From NCBI GenBank assembly GCA_040772085.1, contig JAXGYU010000001.1, positions 1,054,001-1,118,000 of the forward strand: a stretch of 64,000 nucleotides of DNA, read 5' to 3'. The notes beneath the pieces were generated by a model, which searched no databases, had not been told where the DNA came from, and worked only from the letters and a program-made list of their open reading frames with translations. The DNA comes from JAXGMV01 sp040772085 (GTDB lineage: Bacteria; Chloroflexota; Anaerolineae; Anaerolineales; Anaerolineaceae). This document shows, one piece after another, positions 50,608 through 59,810 of this stretch; position 1 is the stretch's first letter; every line of letters begins with the position of its first letter. The position numbers were made by a program, and so were the translations under genes.

Positions 50608-51513
50608 CTAGCGGACGTAGATCTTCACCCAGAATCCGCCGGTGGAATCCCCACCCCAGCCGAACAACTGGCCGGTATCGCTGCGCAGCTGATAGTAGCC
50701 AACATACTCGCCGACAGCCGCGGGGGCGACCAGGTTGACGCTCACGGTCGTCGTGCCGCCTGGCGGTACTGTCGCATTGAGATCGGTGAAGCCTGAACCG
50801 CCCATCTTGTCGCCGCTGGTATACCACCAGTCATAATTGGAGTTCCACGTGCAGGTGCCCGTGTTCTGGATGGTCCAGGTTTTGGTGAATGGTGTCGATA
50901 CGCCAAAAACGGTGTTATCCGGTATTGTCTCCGAGACCAGTTTAGCCCTGAAGCAGCTGATCGGCGTCACGTTCGGTGTCGGCGATTTATAGCCGGCGAT
51001 TGGCGTCGCGGTCTTTGAGCCCGGGACTGGGGTTTTATAGCCTGCAATCGGTGTGATCTGCACCACGGGGATAGCTGCCATGGTTTGGGTCATGGCGGCG
51101 GCGCTCATCCGGGTCGCGGTTGGCTGCGGACGGCCGGGCACGGCTGTGTTAACAGGCGGCTGGGCTGTGTTAGTAGGCGGAACGACCGTGTTGGTTGGCG
51201 GGAGTGCCGTGGCGGTGTCAGCGGGCGGCTGAGCAGTTGCCGTTGGCGGTTCCAGTGTCGCGGTTGGCGGAACGAGGGTCGCGGTCGGAGGGACCGGGCT
51301 GGCTTGCCCGCCAACAGAAGCCTTAGTCAGTTCCATCACCAGAGTGGAGATAGAAATCTGTGTCAGCTCTGCCTGGACGGTCTTGGCGACCATTTCAGCC
51401 GGCAGTTCAGCCGTGGCAACCACCTGAACCGGCTGAGTCGCGAATGGTATACAGGCGCCCAGCAAGCTCACTGCCGCCAGGATCGTTATTAAAATCAGGC
51501 TGGTTCGCTTCAT
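50608..51513 (-). CDS. NBR1-like Ig domain lipoprotein, copy 2
   Basis: 301 residues from ATG 51513, with AGGAGG upstream. Lipobox SLLGAC gives C21. A long linker of TATLVPPTATLEPPTA-type repeats fills residues 75-190, and the Ig domain follows with FTKTWTIQNTGTCTWNSNYDW, ATVPPGGTTTVSVNLVAP and GEYVGYYQLRSDTGQLFGWG. The linker coding DNA is repetitive (51100-51300) and likely to vary in length. It shares the start pattern of the four-repeat gene, AGGAGGAAA, but not its sequence. Confidence 0.82.
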   Translation of the reverse strand: MKRTSLILITILAAVSLLGACIPFATQPVQVVATAELPAEMVAKTVQAELTQISISTLVMELTKASVGGQASPVPPTATLVPPTATLEPPTATAQPPADTATALPPTNTVVPPTNTAQPPVNTAVPGRPQPTATRMSAAAMTQTMAAIPVVQITPIAGYKTPVPGSKTATPIAGYKSPTPNVTPISCFRAKLVSETIPDNTVFGVSTPFTKTWTIQNTGTCTWNSNYDWWYTSGDKMGGSGFTDLNATVPPGGTTTVSVNLVAPAAVGEYVGYYQLRSDTGQLFGWGGDSTGGFWVKIYVR

Positions 51514-51590
51514 GTTATTTCCTCCTATCATCCAATTAGCATTGATAATTGTACCCTCACCTTGGCATTTTCAGCCTGCAGGCGTGAGTT

Positions 51591-52742
51591 TTATCGCACG
51601 ATGGTTGGCGAAAGCCAGAACACCTGATCGCCATCGGACGAGCCATTGCTGCCAACCTGCAAGATGAATTCCACCGATTGGTTCGCCAGCGAACCGAGAT
51701 CGACATTGATGCGCGTCCATTCTCCGTCGTACTTCTCCTGCCAGGTACCCAGGGACTGAACTGCCCCGCCATTCGCGATGTAATTGACCTGAATGGTGAC
51801 GTTGCACTGCTGTGCGCCTGAAACGCAGCCTACGAGCGCGCCAAACTTGTCACCCGCGCGGACGTTCACGGCGGGGTAACGCCCGCTGATGATGCCATTC
51901 GCGCCAGCAGAAGGCGCCATGATGATGGCGGGTTCATCATCCTGATAGCTGAGCTCCAGTTTAGGTGCGTTATTCAGAAAGACAGAGCCGGTCTGGTAAT
52001 TGAGCGTACTCGGACAGGCGACCGCGCCCTTGTCACTGCTCCAGCGCGCTGAGCACATGGAGGCAGCAAAATCCAGCCTGGCATCCGGATTGATGGTCGC
52101 GGCAGGCTGACCAACCACGATTTGCACCCAGAAGCTGGTGGTGCCGCTCTGACCAAGACCAAACACCTGGCCGGTGTTGCTGCGCAGCTTCCAGTTGCCT
52201 TTATAGGTGCCAGGCGTACCAGGAGCCGTCATCTGGACAGACAGGTCAACGGTTTGACCCGGCTGAACAATTTTTGGGAACGATATGGCGGCCGGTGCTC
52301 CCATGCCGTCGCCATCCGAGAAGACGATGGCATAATCGAGCGTCCAGGCGCAACTGCCGGCATTGAGCAGCCGCCAGGTTTTTGTGAACACCTGGCCTGG
52401 CATCATGGGAGAGTTGTCAGGCACCGAGACATCATCGACAAAGCGTGCCCAGTTACAGATCGGCTGCGTAGCCGTCGGCGCGGGGCGGGTCGGAGCAGCA
52501 GGCTGGGTGCTACCGGCCGGCGCGGTAAAGGTTGGCAGCAAGGTCGGCTGCGGTGTACCAGTTGGGGCGACCATCGTGCCCGATACGGTCTGCGTTTGCG
52601 CGGCGTTCACGGTCTGGGCGATGGACGTATTGAGCGCCTCACCGGTGAGATCACCATTCTTTTTCTGCGGCAGATTGCACGCCATTAATAAGATTAAGAT
52701 GCCGATTAACGGTAGTATGAGTAAACGGTTTGCCTTCTTCAT
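51591..52742 (-). CDS. NBR1-like Ig domain lipoprotein with extra C-terminal domain, copy 3
   Basis: 383 residues. Lipobox ILLMAC gives C22. A short Pro/Thr linker is followed by an NBR1-like Ig domain at about residues 95-205 (FTKTWRLLNAGSCAWTLDY, IVQPGQTVDLSVQMTAP, GTYKGNWKLRSNTGQVFG). A second domain occupies about 220-383 (YQTGSVFLNNAPKL, VNVRAGDKFGALVGC, VNVDLGSLANQSVEFILQVG), a jelly-roll-like pattern that could bind carbohydrate. It is the only one of the three with a second domain. GGAGGATAT precedes the ATG. Confidence 0.82.
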   Translation of the reverse strand: MKKANRLLILPLIGILILLMACNLPQKKNGDLTGEALNTSIAQTVNAAQTQTVSGTMVAPTGTPQPTLLPTFTAPAGSTQPAAPTRPAPTATQPICNWARFVDDVSVPDNSPMMPGQVFTKTWRLLNAGSCAWTLDYAIVFSDGDGMGAPAAISFPKIVQPGQTVDLSVQMTAPGTPGTYKGNWKLRSNTGQVFGLGQSGTTSFWVQIVVGQPAATINPDARLDFAASMCSARWSSDKGAVACPSTLNYQTGSVFLNNAPKLELSYQDDEPAIIMAPSAGANGIISGRYPAVNVRAGDKFGALVGCVSGAQQCNVTIQVNYIANGGAVQSLGTWQEKYDGEWTRINVDLGSLANQSVEFILQVGSNGSSDGDQVFWLSPTIVR

Positions 52743-52835
52743 ATATCCTCCGTTATCAGAATAACGTTTTTGCGGCGGTTTAGTTCCGCGGCAGTCGAAG
52801 GTGCCTTAAGTATACTGTCTGCGGGATACAAAAAA

Positions 52836-52860
52836 TCAGACCGGCTGAGTGCCGGTCTGA
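52836..52860 (-). terminator. Intrinsic terminator of dnaK
   Basis: TCAGACCGGC and GCCGGTCTGA form a 10-bp stem with a TGAGT loop. On the reverse strand TTTTTT follows. Confidence 0.85.
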
Positions 52861-52879
52861 CGATTTGCTTATGTTAGCG

Positions 52880-54766
52880 TTATTCCGCCTGAGTGAATTC
52901 GCCTTCCACGACGTCATCACCATTCTGCTGCCCGCCTTGCTGCTGGCTGTCATCGCCCGCAGGTTGCGCAGGCTGAGCGGCATGCTGCTGCATCTGGGCT
53001 GAGATTTGCTTCAGCTCCTCGATACCCTGACGGATCTGCTGCAACGTGCCTGACTGAGCGTTGGCTTTGAGCTGCTCGATCTTGCCGCGCACCGATTGCT
53101 CGAGCATCGGCTCCGAGCTGCCAAATTCGCGCAGCATTTTCTCGGCTTCATAGATGGCGCTGTCAGCCAGGTTACGGGCATCGGCCAGCTCACGGCGCTG
53201 ATTGTCCTCGTTCTGGAAGCGTTTGCCTTCCTCGACCAGTCGTTCGATCTCCTGCTTGTTCAGGTTGGTGGACGCGGTGATGGTCACCTTCTGCTCGCGG
53301 CCGGTCGCCTTGTCACGCGCGCTGACATTCAGAATGCCGTTGGCGTCGATGTCGAAGGTAACCTCGATTTGCGGCAGCCCGCGCGGCGCGTTGGCAATCC
53401 CATCGAGCCGGAAGCGCCCGAGCGACATGTTATCTTCCGCCATCTGACGCTCACCCTGCAGCACGTGGACATCCACTGCTAACTGATTGTCCTCCGCGGT
53501 TGAGAAGGTTTCAGTCTTCTTAACCGGGATGGTGGTATTGCGCTCGATCAGCCGGGTCATGACGCCGCCAAGCGTTTCCACGCCCAGTGAGAGCGGGGTC
53601 ACATCAAGCAGCAGCACGTCTTTCACATGACCTGAGAGCACGCCGCCCTGAATGGCGGCACCGATCGCGACCACCTCGTCGGGATTGACGCTCTTGTTCG
53701 GTTCCTTGCCGGTGATCTTCTGCACCAGTTCCTGAACCATGGGCATACGCGTTGAGCCGCCGACCAGGATGACCTCATTCAGGTCAGCCGCCGTCAGACC
53801 GGCATCCTTCAATGCTGCGTCGAGCAAAGGCTTGACGCGCGCCAGCAGATCTTCGGTCAGGCTTTCGAACTTCGCCCGGTTGAGCTTTATCTGCAGGTGC
53901 TTGGGGCCGTTGGCATCCGCCGTGATATACGGCAGGTTGATCTCGGTCTCCATCACGCTCGAGAGCTCGATCTTGGCTTTTTCAGCCGCTTCGCGCAGGC
54001 GCTGCAATGCCTGATTGTCCTGACGCAGGTCGATGTTGTAATCGGCTTTGAACGCGTCAGCCGCCCAGTTGACGATGCGTTCGTCCCAGTCATCGCCGCC
54101 GAGGTGGGTATCCCCATTGGTCGCCTTGACTTCAAAGACGCCCTCGCCGACTTCCAGAATACTGACATCGAAGGTACCGCCGCCCAGGTCGAAGACCAGG
54201 ATCTTCTCGTTGGATTTCTTGTCCTGGCCGTAAGCCAGGGCTGACGCGGTCGGTTCATTGATGATGCGCAGCACTTCGAGACCGGCAATCTTGCCGGCAT
54301 CGCGGGTCGCCTGACGCTGGCTGTCATTGAAGTAAGCCGGCACGGTGATGACCGCCTGGGTCACTTTTTCACCCAGGTACGCTTCAGCGTCCCGTTTGAG
54401 CTTCTCCAGAATCATGGCTGAAATCTCTTGCGGGGTGTAGGTCCGATTTTCAATCGGAATATAAACACGCGCGTCACCGGACGGACCTTCACGCACCTCA
54501 TAGGGCGAAATCTTCCGTTCCTGAGAAGTCTCGTCGAATTTGCGACCCATATAGCGCTTGATCGAAGAGACGGTGTTTTGCGGGTTGACGACTGCCTGCC
54601 GTTTAGCCGGAAAACCAACGAGCCGTTCGTGGTTCTTGGTGAACGCGACGACTGACGGCGCCAGACGAGATCCTTCCGCTGTGGTGATAACGGTGGGTGT
54701 ACCACCTTCCATGACTGCGACGACGCTGTTTGTTGTTCCTAAATCAATACCAATAACTTTAGACAT
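52880..54766 (-). CDS. dnaK: Molecular chaperone DnaK (Hsp70)
   Basis: 628 residues. The ATPase domain opens with IGIDLGTTNSVVAVMEGG and has the phosphate loops LVFDLGGGTFDVSIL and VILVGGSTRMPMVQ. The linker DVLLLDVTPLSLG leads to the substrate domain and a helical lid. The tail is Gln-rich (residues about 595-615) before a final acidic EGEFTQAE. It folds client proteins with DnaJ and GrpE, which are not encoded here. AAAGGA precedes the ATG. No CIRCE or HAIR element is clear upstream; an imperfect inverted TTGC/GCAA pair lies near 54803-54830. Confidence 0.97.
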   Translation of the reverse strand: MSKVIGIDLGTTNSVVAVMEGGTPTVITTAEGSRLAPSVVAFTKNHERLVGFPAKRQAVVNPQNTVSSIKRYMGRKFDETSQERKISPYEVREGPSGDARVYIPIENRTYTPQEISAMILEKLKRDAEAYLGEKVTQAVITVPAYFNDSQRQATRDAGKIAGLEVLRIINEPTASALAYGQDKKSNEKILVFDLGGGTFDVSILEVGEGVFEVKATNGDTHLGGDDWDERIVNWAADAFKADYNIDLRQDNQALQRLREAAEKAKIELSSVMETEINLPYITADANGPKHLQIKLNRAKFESLTEDLLARVKPLLDAALKDAGLTAADLNEVILVGGSTRMPMVQELVQKITGKEPNKSVNPDEVVAIGAAIQGGVLSGHVKDVLLLDVTPLSLGVETLGGVMTRLIERNTTIPVKKTETFSTAEDNQLAVDVHVLQGERQMAEDNMSLGRFRLDGIANAPRGLPQIEVTFDIDANGILNVSARDKATGREQKVTITASTNLNKQEIERLVEEGKRFQNEDNQRRELADARNLADSAIYEAEKMLREFGSSEPMLEQSVRGKIEQLKANAQSGTLQQIRQGIEELKQISAQMQQHAAQPAQPAGDDSQQQGGQQNGDDVVEGEFTQAE

Positions 54767-54896
54767 GGTTATTCATCCTTTCCCAATAATGGCTATTCTC
54801 TTGCTCTTACTTTAGCGAGAGAATGCAAGAACGATATTAGAAAAGCCTTAACGAATTATTAGCAGTCGAAGACTGGGGAAACTTTTGCCAGTCAGG

Positions 54897-55478
54897 TCAC
54901 CGGGCGTGAGGCTTGAGTTCCTCATGCCGGAAACAGGTGACCAGGTGCCCGTTCATCATGCCGGCGGCATGCATGAAGGCGCACATGATGGTCGGACCGA
55001 CGAACTTGAAGCCGCGTTTGATCAGGTCCTTTGACAGCCGGTCCGAGACGGGATTGGTGACCGGGACTTCGGATGGTTGACCATAGATGCCTTGCAACGG
55101 TCCGTCAGGACAATAGGACCAGAAATAGGCGTCCAGTGAACCGAATTCCTCCTGCAAACGCAGCGCCGCTCTGGCATTGGTAACAGCGGCCTCGATCTTC
55201 CTGCGGTTACGGATAATGCCGGCATTGGCAAGCAGTTCATCCACCTTGCGCTGGTCATACGCCGCGATGATGGCAGGGTCAAAATTATCAAAAGCTTTCC
55301 TGTAAGCCGGACGGCGTGACAGGATGGTCTCCCAGCTCAGACCGGCTTGCGCGCCTTCGAGGATCAGGAATTCAAACAGGGTGCGGTCATCGTGTACCGG
55401 CACCCCCCACTCCTGGTCGTGATAAGCAATCATCAGCTCAGAAACAGCCCAGCCGCAACGTTGTTTTTGCTCGCTCAT
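54897..55478 (-). CDS. tag: DNA-3-methyladenine glycosylase I
   Basis: 193 residues, the length of E. coli Tag. It starts at ATG 55478 with GGAGT upstream; MSEQKQRCGWAVS holds the first zinc Cys. Family motifs YHDQEWGVPVHDDRTLFE, LEGAQAGLSWETIL, NAGIIRNRRKIEA, and KRGFKFVGPTIMCAFMHAAG follow, and the zinc site closes with His and Cys near HLVTCFRHEE. It removes 3-methyladenine from alkylated DNA. The open frame upstream to 55574 overlaps the divergent gene and is rejected. Confidence 0.95.
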   Translation of the reverse strand: MSEQKQRCGWAVSELMIAYHDQEWGVPVHDDRTLFEFLILEGAQAGLSWETILSRRPAYRKAFDNFDPAIIAAYDQRKVDELLANAGIIRNRRKIEAAVTNARAALRLQEEFGSLDAYFWSYCPDGPLQGIYGQPSEVPVTNPVSDRLSKDLIKRGFKFVGPTIMCAFMHAAGMMNGHLVTCFRHEELKPHAR

Positions 55479-55559
55479 AGAATACTCCATGTCATGGATA
55501 ACCCTTGCCGTTATAATGATTTTAAGCGTAACCGTTTCAGAACGGGAAAGGAGGTCATT

Positions 55560-56867
55560 ATGTCTGCGCGTCATCTGGTACTCAAAGTATTTATCCTAAT
55601 GCTCGTGATCGGCAGCCTGGCTCTGCCCGCATTCGGGCAAAGCACCAGCACCGCGCCCATCGTCCTCCTGGAGAGCCGCGGTCCGATCACACCGGTGATG
55701 CTCGATTACATTGAACGTGGCATCACCTACGCCCAAACTCAGAACGCTCAGGCTATCATCCTGCAGTTGGATACCCCCGGCGGCAGCGTCGATCTGATGA
55801 ACAAGATCATCCAGCGCATCGACACGTCACCCTTGCCGTTCATTGTTTACGTCACGCCGGAGACCGCCATGGCTGCCAGCGCCGGCTCGCTGATCACCAT
55901 GGCAGCCGATCTCAGCGCCATGAGCCCCAACACTACCATCGGCGCGGCCAGTCCGGTCGGCTCACAGGGTGAGGATATCGAGCAGACGATGGAATCCAAG
56001 GTGAAGGAGCTGCTGAAAGCGACCGCCCGCAACCTGACTGCCAGCCGCCCGGAAGCAGCGCGCGCGCTGGCAGAAGATATGATCGAGACGGCGAAGGCTG
56101 TCACGGTCGATGAAGCGCTGGAAGTCGGGCTGATCGACATCAAGGCGGCCGACATCCACGATCTGATGCGCCAGCTCGACAACCGCCAGGTTGGCGGCAC
56201 GACCCTGCATACGGCATACGCGCCCGAACTGACACTTGAGAATTCGCTGATCGAGCAGTTGCTGCTGCTGATCGTCAACCCAAACCTGGTCTTCCTGCTG
56301 CTCGCCATCGGTCTGCAAGCCATTCTGATCGAGCTTTCCAGCCCCGGTGGCTGGTTTGCCGGCTTTCTGGGCGTTGTCAGCCTGCTGCTGGCTGTTTACG
56401 GGCTGGGCCTGCTGCCGGTCAATTATTTCGGGCTGCTGTTTATTGTGCTGGCGTTCGTGCTTTTCATCCTGGAATTGAAAACGCCCGGGCTAGGCGGGCT
56501 GACCGCTGCCGGCACAATCTCATTCGTGATAGGCGCGCTGGTGCTGTTCAACAGCCATCAGGTGCCGGGCTTCCCGAAGGTCTCCATTCCGCTGGTGCTG
56601 GGGATGGCGGTCATCCTGGCAGCCAGTTTCCTGGCCGTGGTAACCATCGGTCTGAAAGCGCAGGTGGTGCCAGTGCAGACCGGGACGGAGGCATTGCTCG
56701 GACAGCAGGGGTTCGTGGTCGAAGCGCTCGATCCGGTCGGGATGGTGCAAGCCGCGGGTGAGCTATGGCAGGCGCGATCGACGGTAAAGAATGAATTTAT
56801 GCCGGTGAACACAGAAGTGGTCATCGACGAGGTCGACGGTCTGACGCTGGTCGTGCGCAAAGCGTAG
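55560..56867 (+). CDS. NfeD-type membrane serine protease (ClpP-like domain)
   Basis: 435 residues from ATG 55560 with AAAGGAGG upstream. A signal peptide ends at AFG near residue 26. The ClpP-like domain has LDTPGGSVDLM, the presumed nucleophile S107 in AMAASAGS and the general-base Lys near K147 (EQTMESKVKE). Several membrane helices fill residues 240-360. A C-terminal NfeD OB-fold follows (LLGQQGFVVEAL, STVKNEFMPVNTEVVIDEV). Such proteases cleave membrane proteins such as stomatins, but no stomatin gene is adjacent. It diverges from tag. Confidence 0.9.
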   Translation: MSARHLVLKVFILMLVIGSLALPAFGQSTSTAPIVLLESRGPITPVMLDYIERGITYAQTQNAQAIILQLDTPGGSVDLMNKIIQRIDTSPLPFIVYVTPETAMAASAGSLITMAADLSAMSPNTTIGAASPVGSQGEDIEQTMESKVKELLKATARNLTASRPEAARALAEDMIETAKAVTVDEALEVGLIDIKAADIHDLMRQLDNRQVGGTTLHTAYAPELTLENSLIEQLLLLIVNPNLVFLLLAIGLQAILIELSSPGGWFAGFLGVVSLLLAVYGLGLLPVNYFGLLFIVLAFVLFILELKTPGLGGLTAAGTISFVIGALVLFNSHQVPGFPKVSIPLVLGMAVILAASFLAVVTIGLKAQVVPVQTGTEALLGQQGFVVEALDPVGMVQAAGELWQARSTVKNEFMPVNTEVVIDEVDGLTLVVRKA

Positions 56868-56935
56868 ACGGGCATCGCAGGGATGCGGCCGTTTCGTGGC
56901 GGCAAAGATGATAAACCGTGAGGGTAAACTTTCAC

Positions 56936-56959
56936 AAGGCGGGCGCAAGCGCCCGCCTT
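56936..56959. terminator. Terminator hairpin between convergent genes
   Basis: AAGGCGGGCGC and GCGCCCGCCTT form an 11-bp stem with a 2-nt loop. A weak T-tract follows on the forward strand. Confidence 0.7.
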
Positions 56960-56979
56960 TCCATTCTTCGTTCGGTTGT

Positions 56980-57507
56980 TTATGCCCGGCCCAGCGTCAG
57001 ACGCTTGGGACGCACATCTTCTTCCGTAATATACGCTTCAGGGTCGGTATCGTAGATCAGGTTCTGCACCTTGGTCTTGAGCTTACGCGGTACGACCGCG
57101 TACATCACGCCTACCGCGCCATCACGCCCGCGGGCGGAGAGCTCGGTCACCAGGTAGCCGCCCTCGCGCAGCATCTCGGCGATGGCGTTGCCGCGCCTCG
57201 AGGAGATGACCGTCAGGCGCAGGAAGCCGACCGCCAGCCGGTCTTCAATTGCCATGCCGACTACATTGCCGGTCGCGAAACCAGCCGCGTAGCCGATCAG
57301 GTTGAACGGGTTGTCCATGTTTGACAGCACCGAAGTGATCGCCACGACAAAAATCAAAGACTGCGCGAACCCCAGGATCCACACCAGTTTGGGTTTGCCG
57401 CGCATCACAAACAGAACACGCAGCGTATCCAGCGACATGTCAAGGACGCGCAGCACGAAAATACCAATGGCTCCAATCAGGGAAGCCGCTGTAAAGTACT
57501 CAGCCAT
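56980..57507 (-). CDS. UPF0316/DUF2179 membrane protein
   Basis: 175 residues. Three membrane segments lie at about 8-85 (FVLRVLDMSLDTLRVLFVMRG, IFVVAITSVLSNM), then a soluble DUF2179 domain at about 95-165 (TVISSRRGNAIAEMLREGGY, GVMYAVVPRKL, DPEAYITEEDV). Proteins of this type resemble the C-terminal part of YitT and may sense ligands; function is unknown. It lies 22 bp after the phosphorylase gene and is in the same orientation, so it may share its transcript. Confidence 0.85.
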   Translation of the reverse strand: MAEYFTAASLIGAIGIFVLRVLDMSLDTLRVLFVMRGKPKLVWILGFAQSLIFVVAITSVLSNMDNPFNLIGYAAGFATGNVVGMAIEDRLAVGFLRLTVISSRRGNAIAEMLREGGYLVTELSARGRDGAVGVMYAVVPRKLKTKVQNLIYDTDPEAYITEEDVRPKRLTLGRA

Positions 57508-57528
57508 TTTTCACCTGTCTATCTGCGT

Positions 57529-59697
57529 TTAAGCGGACTTTCTTGCATTCAATGCAGGCGCGTAGAACATCGTCGTGTAATCATGCAGCATGCGTTCCAT
57601 CGAGAAACGCGGCGCGAGCGTCCGGATTGATTCCTTCATATACGCCATCCAGGGCACGCTGGGGCGATCGGGACCGCCGCTGCTGTAATACATCGGCACA
57701 ATCTCATTTTCCAGCAGACTGTACAAACTGTTGGCGTCAAAGCGGTTCTGTTCTTCATCGCTCTCGCTGACGCGCAAATCGCCGATGCGCCAGCCATTCT
57801 TGCCGGTATAGGCTTCATGCCACCAGCCGTCCGCGATCGAGAAGTTCAGCACGCCGTTCATGGCGGCCTTCATACCGGAGGTTCCGGAAGCCTCGTTCGG
57901 GCGGCGCGGGGTGTTGAGCCAGACGTCGACGCCCTGCACCAGGTGACGCGCCATGTTCATGTCATAGTCTTCCAGGAACATGATCCTGCCGCCAGCTTCG
58001 GTGGTCTTCAGCGTTGAATAGATCTGCTGAATGATCAGTTTACCGGGTTCGTCGGCGGGGTGCGCCTTGCCGGCAAAGACGATCTGGACAGGCATGCGCG
58101 GATTATTGAGAATGTTGAGGAAGCGGTCAATGTCATTCAACACCAGATTGCCGCGTTTGTATGTGGCGAAGCGGCGTGAAAAACCGATTGTCAGCGCGTA
58201 CGGATCAGCCAGCGCGCCGGATGCCACTAACTGCGACGGCGTCAGTTTGCCTTCGAGCCACTGCAGACGGGCTCGGTCGGTCGTGTAGAGCAGCAGCTTG
58301 CGCTTCAAGTGCTTGCGTACCGCCCACAGCTCCGCGTCTGGTATGGATGAGACTGCCAGCCAGCGGGAGGGGTCAGACATATTGTCGATCCAGCCGGCGC
58401 CGAGGTAACGATCGAAAAGCACGCGCATGCGCCTGGCGATCCAGGTCGGCAGGTGGACGCCGTTGGTGATATGCGTGATCGGCACATCATTCTCAGGCAC
58501 GCCCGGCCAGAGGAAGTTCCACATGGCACGCGAGACTTCGCCGTGCAGCTCGGAAACACCATTGCGATAGTTGGAGAGCTTGAGCGCCAGAACCGGCATG
58601 GAGAAGGTCTCACCCCACGGCTGGACATGGCGTCCGAGGTCGAGGAATTCCTCACGGCGCAATCCGAGGATATCCGGCATGGTATAGAAGTACTTGTCCA
58701 TTAGCCACAGCGGGAACGCGTCGTTCCCGGCCGGCACCGGCGTATGTGTGGTGAAGATGTTGGTACGTTTGACCGTTTCTTCCGCTTCGGCCAGAGTCTT
58801 GCCTTCCTTCATCAGACCCGCTAGGCGTTCCAGGATCAGAAAAGCTGAATGACCTTCATTCATATGCCAGACATCGGGCTGGTAGCCGAGCGTATTGGCA
58901 GCACGGACGCCGCCCATGCCGAGCAGGATCTCCTGAGAGATGCGCACATCGGGGTCGGAGGAGTACAAGCGCGCAGTCAACTGGCGGTCGGTCTCGGAAT
59001 TTTGCTCCACATCGGTGTCAAGCAAAAACAGCGGCACACGTCCGACGCGCACCTTCCAAATCTTCGCCCAGACTTCCCTGCCAGCAAGAAAAACGCTGAC
59101 CGTCAGCGGCGTTCCATCTTCGTTCAAAATCGGGATGACCGGCATTTCGTCCAGCTCGAGGATGAAGTTACGCGTCTCCTGCCAGCCGCCTTCCGTCAGG
59201 TGCTGGGTGAAATAACCCTGAGTGTAGATGAAACCAACGCCAATGAGCGGCAGCCCGAGGTCGCTGGCTTCCTTCAGGTGGTCACCCGAGAGGATGCCCA
59301 GACCGCCGGCATAAACCGGCAAAGACTCGTGCAGACCGAATTCGAACGAGAAGTAGGCGATCGTCTTGTCAGTCAGCGCGGGATAATTCGTCGCGAACCA
59401 GGTGTCGGTCTGGTTCATGTAGGCGTCAAACTGCTTGAAGACCTTATCGTAATTTTCGAGATAGTAAGGATCATCCGCGACGGCGTTCAGCCTTTCGCGG
59501 TCGACCGTATGCAGAAATTTAACCGGATTATGGTTCAGGGTGTCCCAGCTCAGCCGGTCGATCAGGTGAAATACTGCCTGGGCGTCGGGGTTCCATACCC
59601 ACCACAAGTTATACGCGAGCTCTCCCAGCCGGTTGATTCGTTTCGGCAGGGTAAATCGATTTGGCATATGCGCCACGCCATTTGTCTGATGAATCAT
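57529..59697 (-). CDS. glgP: Alpha-glucan phosphorylase, short form
   Basis: 722 residues, shorter than E. coli GlgP and like the compact thermophile and actinobacterial alpha-glucan phosphorylases. The N-terminus has RLGELAYNLWWVWNPDAQ and YFSFEFGLHESLPVYAGGLGILSGDHLK. The PLP region is seen in RRPNEASGTSGMKAAMNGVLN, and IVFAGKAHPAD is another site motif. It releases glucose 1-phosphate from glycogen or maltodextrins. ATG 59697 follows AAGGAAC; a second Met 11 codons in is possible. Confidence 0.92.
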   Translation of the reverse strand: MIHQTNGVAHMPNRFTLPKRINRLGELAYNLWWVWNPDAQAVFHLIDRLSWDTLNHNPVKFLHTVDRERLNAVADDPYYLENYDKVFKQFDAYMNQTDTWFATNYPALTDKTIAYFSFEFGLHESLPVYAGGLGILSGDHLKEASDLGLPLIGVGFIYTQGYFTQHLTEGGWQETRNFILELDEMPVIPILNEDGTPLTVSVFLAGREVWAKIWKVRVGRVPLFLLDTDVEQNSETDRQLTARLYSSDPDVRISQEILLGMGGVRAANTLGYQPDVWHMNEGHSAFLILERLAGLMKEGKTLAEAEETVKRTNIFTTHTPVPAGNDAFPLWLMDKYFYTMPDILGLRREEFLDLGRHVQPWGETFSMPVLALKLSNYRNGVSELHGEVSRAMWNFLWPGVPENDVPITHITNGVHLPTWIARRMRVLFDRYLGAGWIDNMSDPSRWLAVSSIPDAELWAVRKHLKRKLLLYTTDRARLQWLEGKLTPSQLVASGALADPYALTIGFSRRFATYKRGNLVLNDIDRFLNILNNPRMPVQIVFAGKAHPADEPGKLIIQQIYSTLKTTEAGGRIMFLEDYDMNMARHLVQGVDVWLNTPRRPNEASGTSGMKAAMNGVLNFSIADGWWHEAYTGKNGWRIGDLRVSESDEEQNRFDANSLYSLLENEIVPMYYSSGGPDRPSVPWMAYMKESIRTLAPRFSMERMLHDYTTMFYAPALNARKSA

Positions 59698-59810
59698 TAT
59701 TTGTTCCTTTTTCCAGCCTGGTATCGGATACCCGGTCTAATCATCAAAATTCAAAACCCGAGGCATTATAACATTTTCAAATTGGAATTTCACCCGCGGG
59801 TAGTCGGCGC

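Noticed and set aside
54780..54850. CIRCE or HAIR heat-shock operator upstream of dnaK
   Set aside because: Neither TTAGCACTC/GAGTGCTAA nor CTTGAGT/ACTCAAG is present; the inverted TTGC/GCAA pair matches at only about 7 of 11 arm positions.
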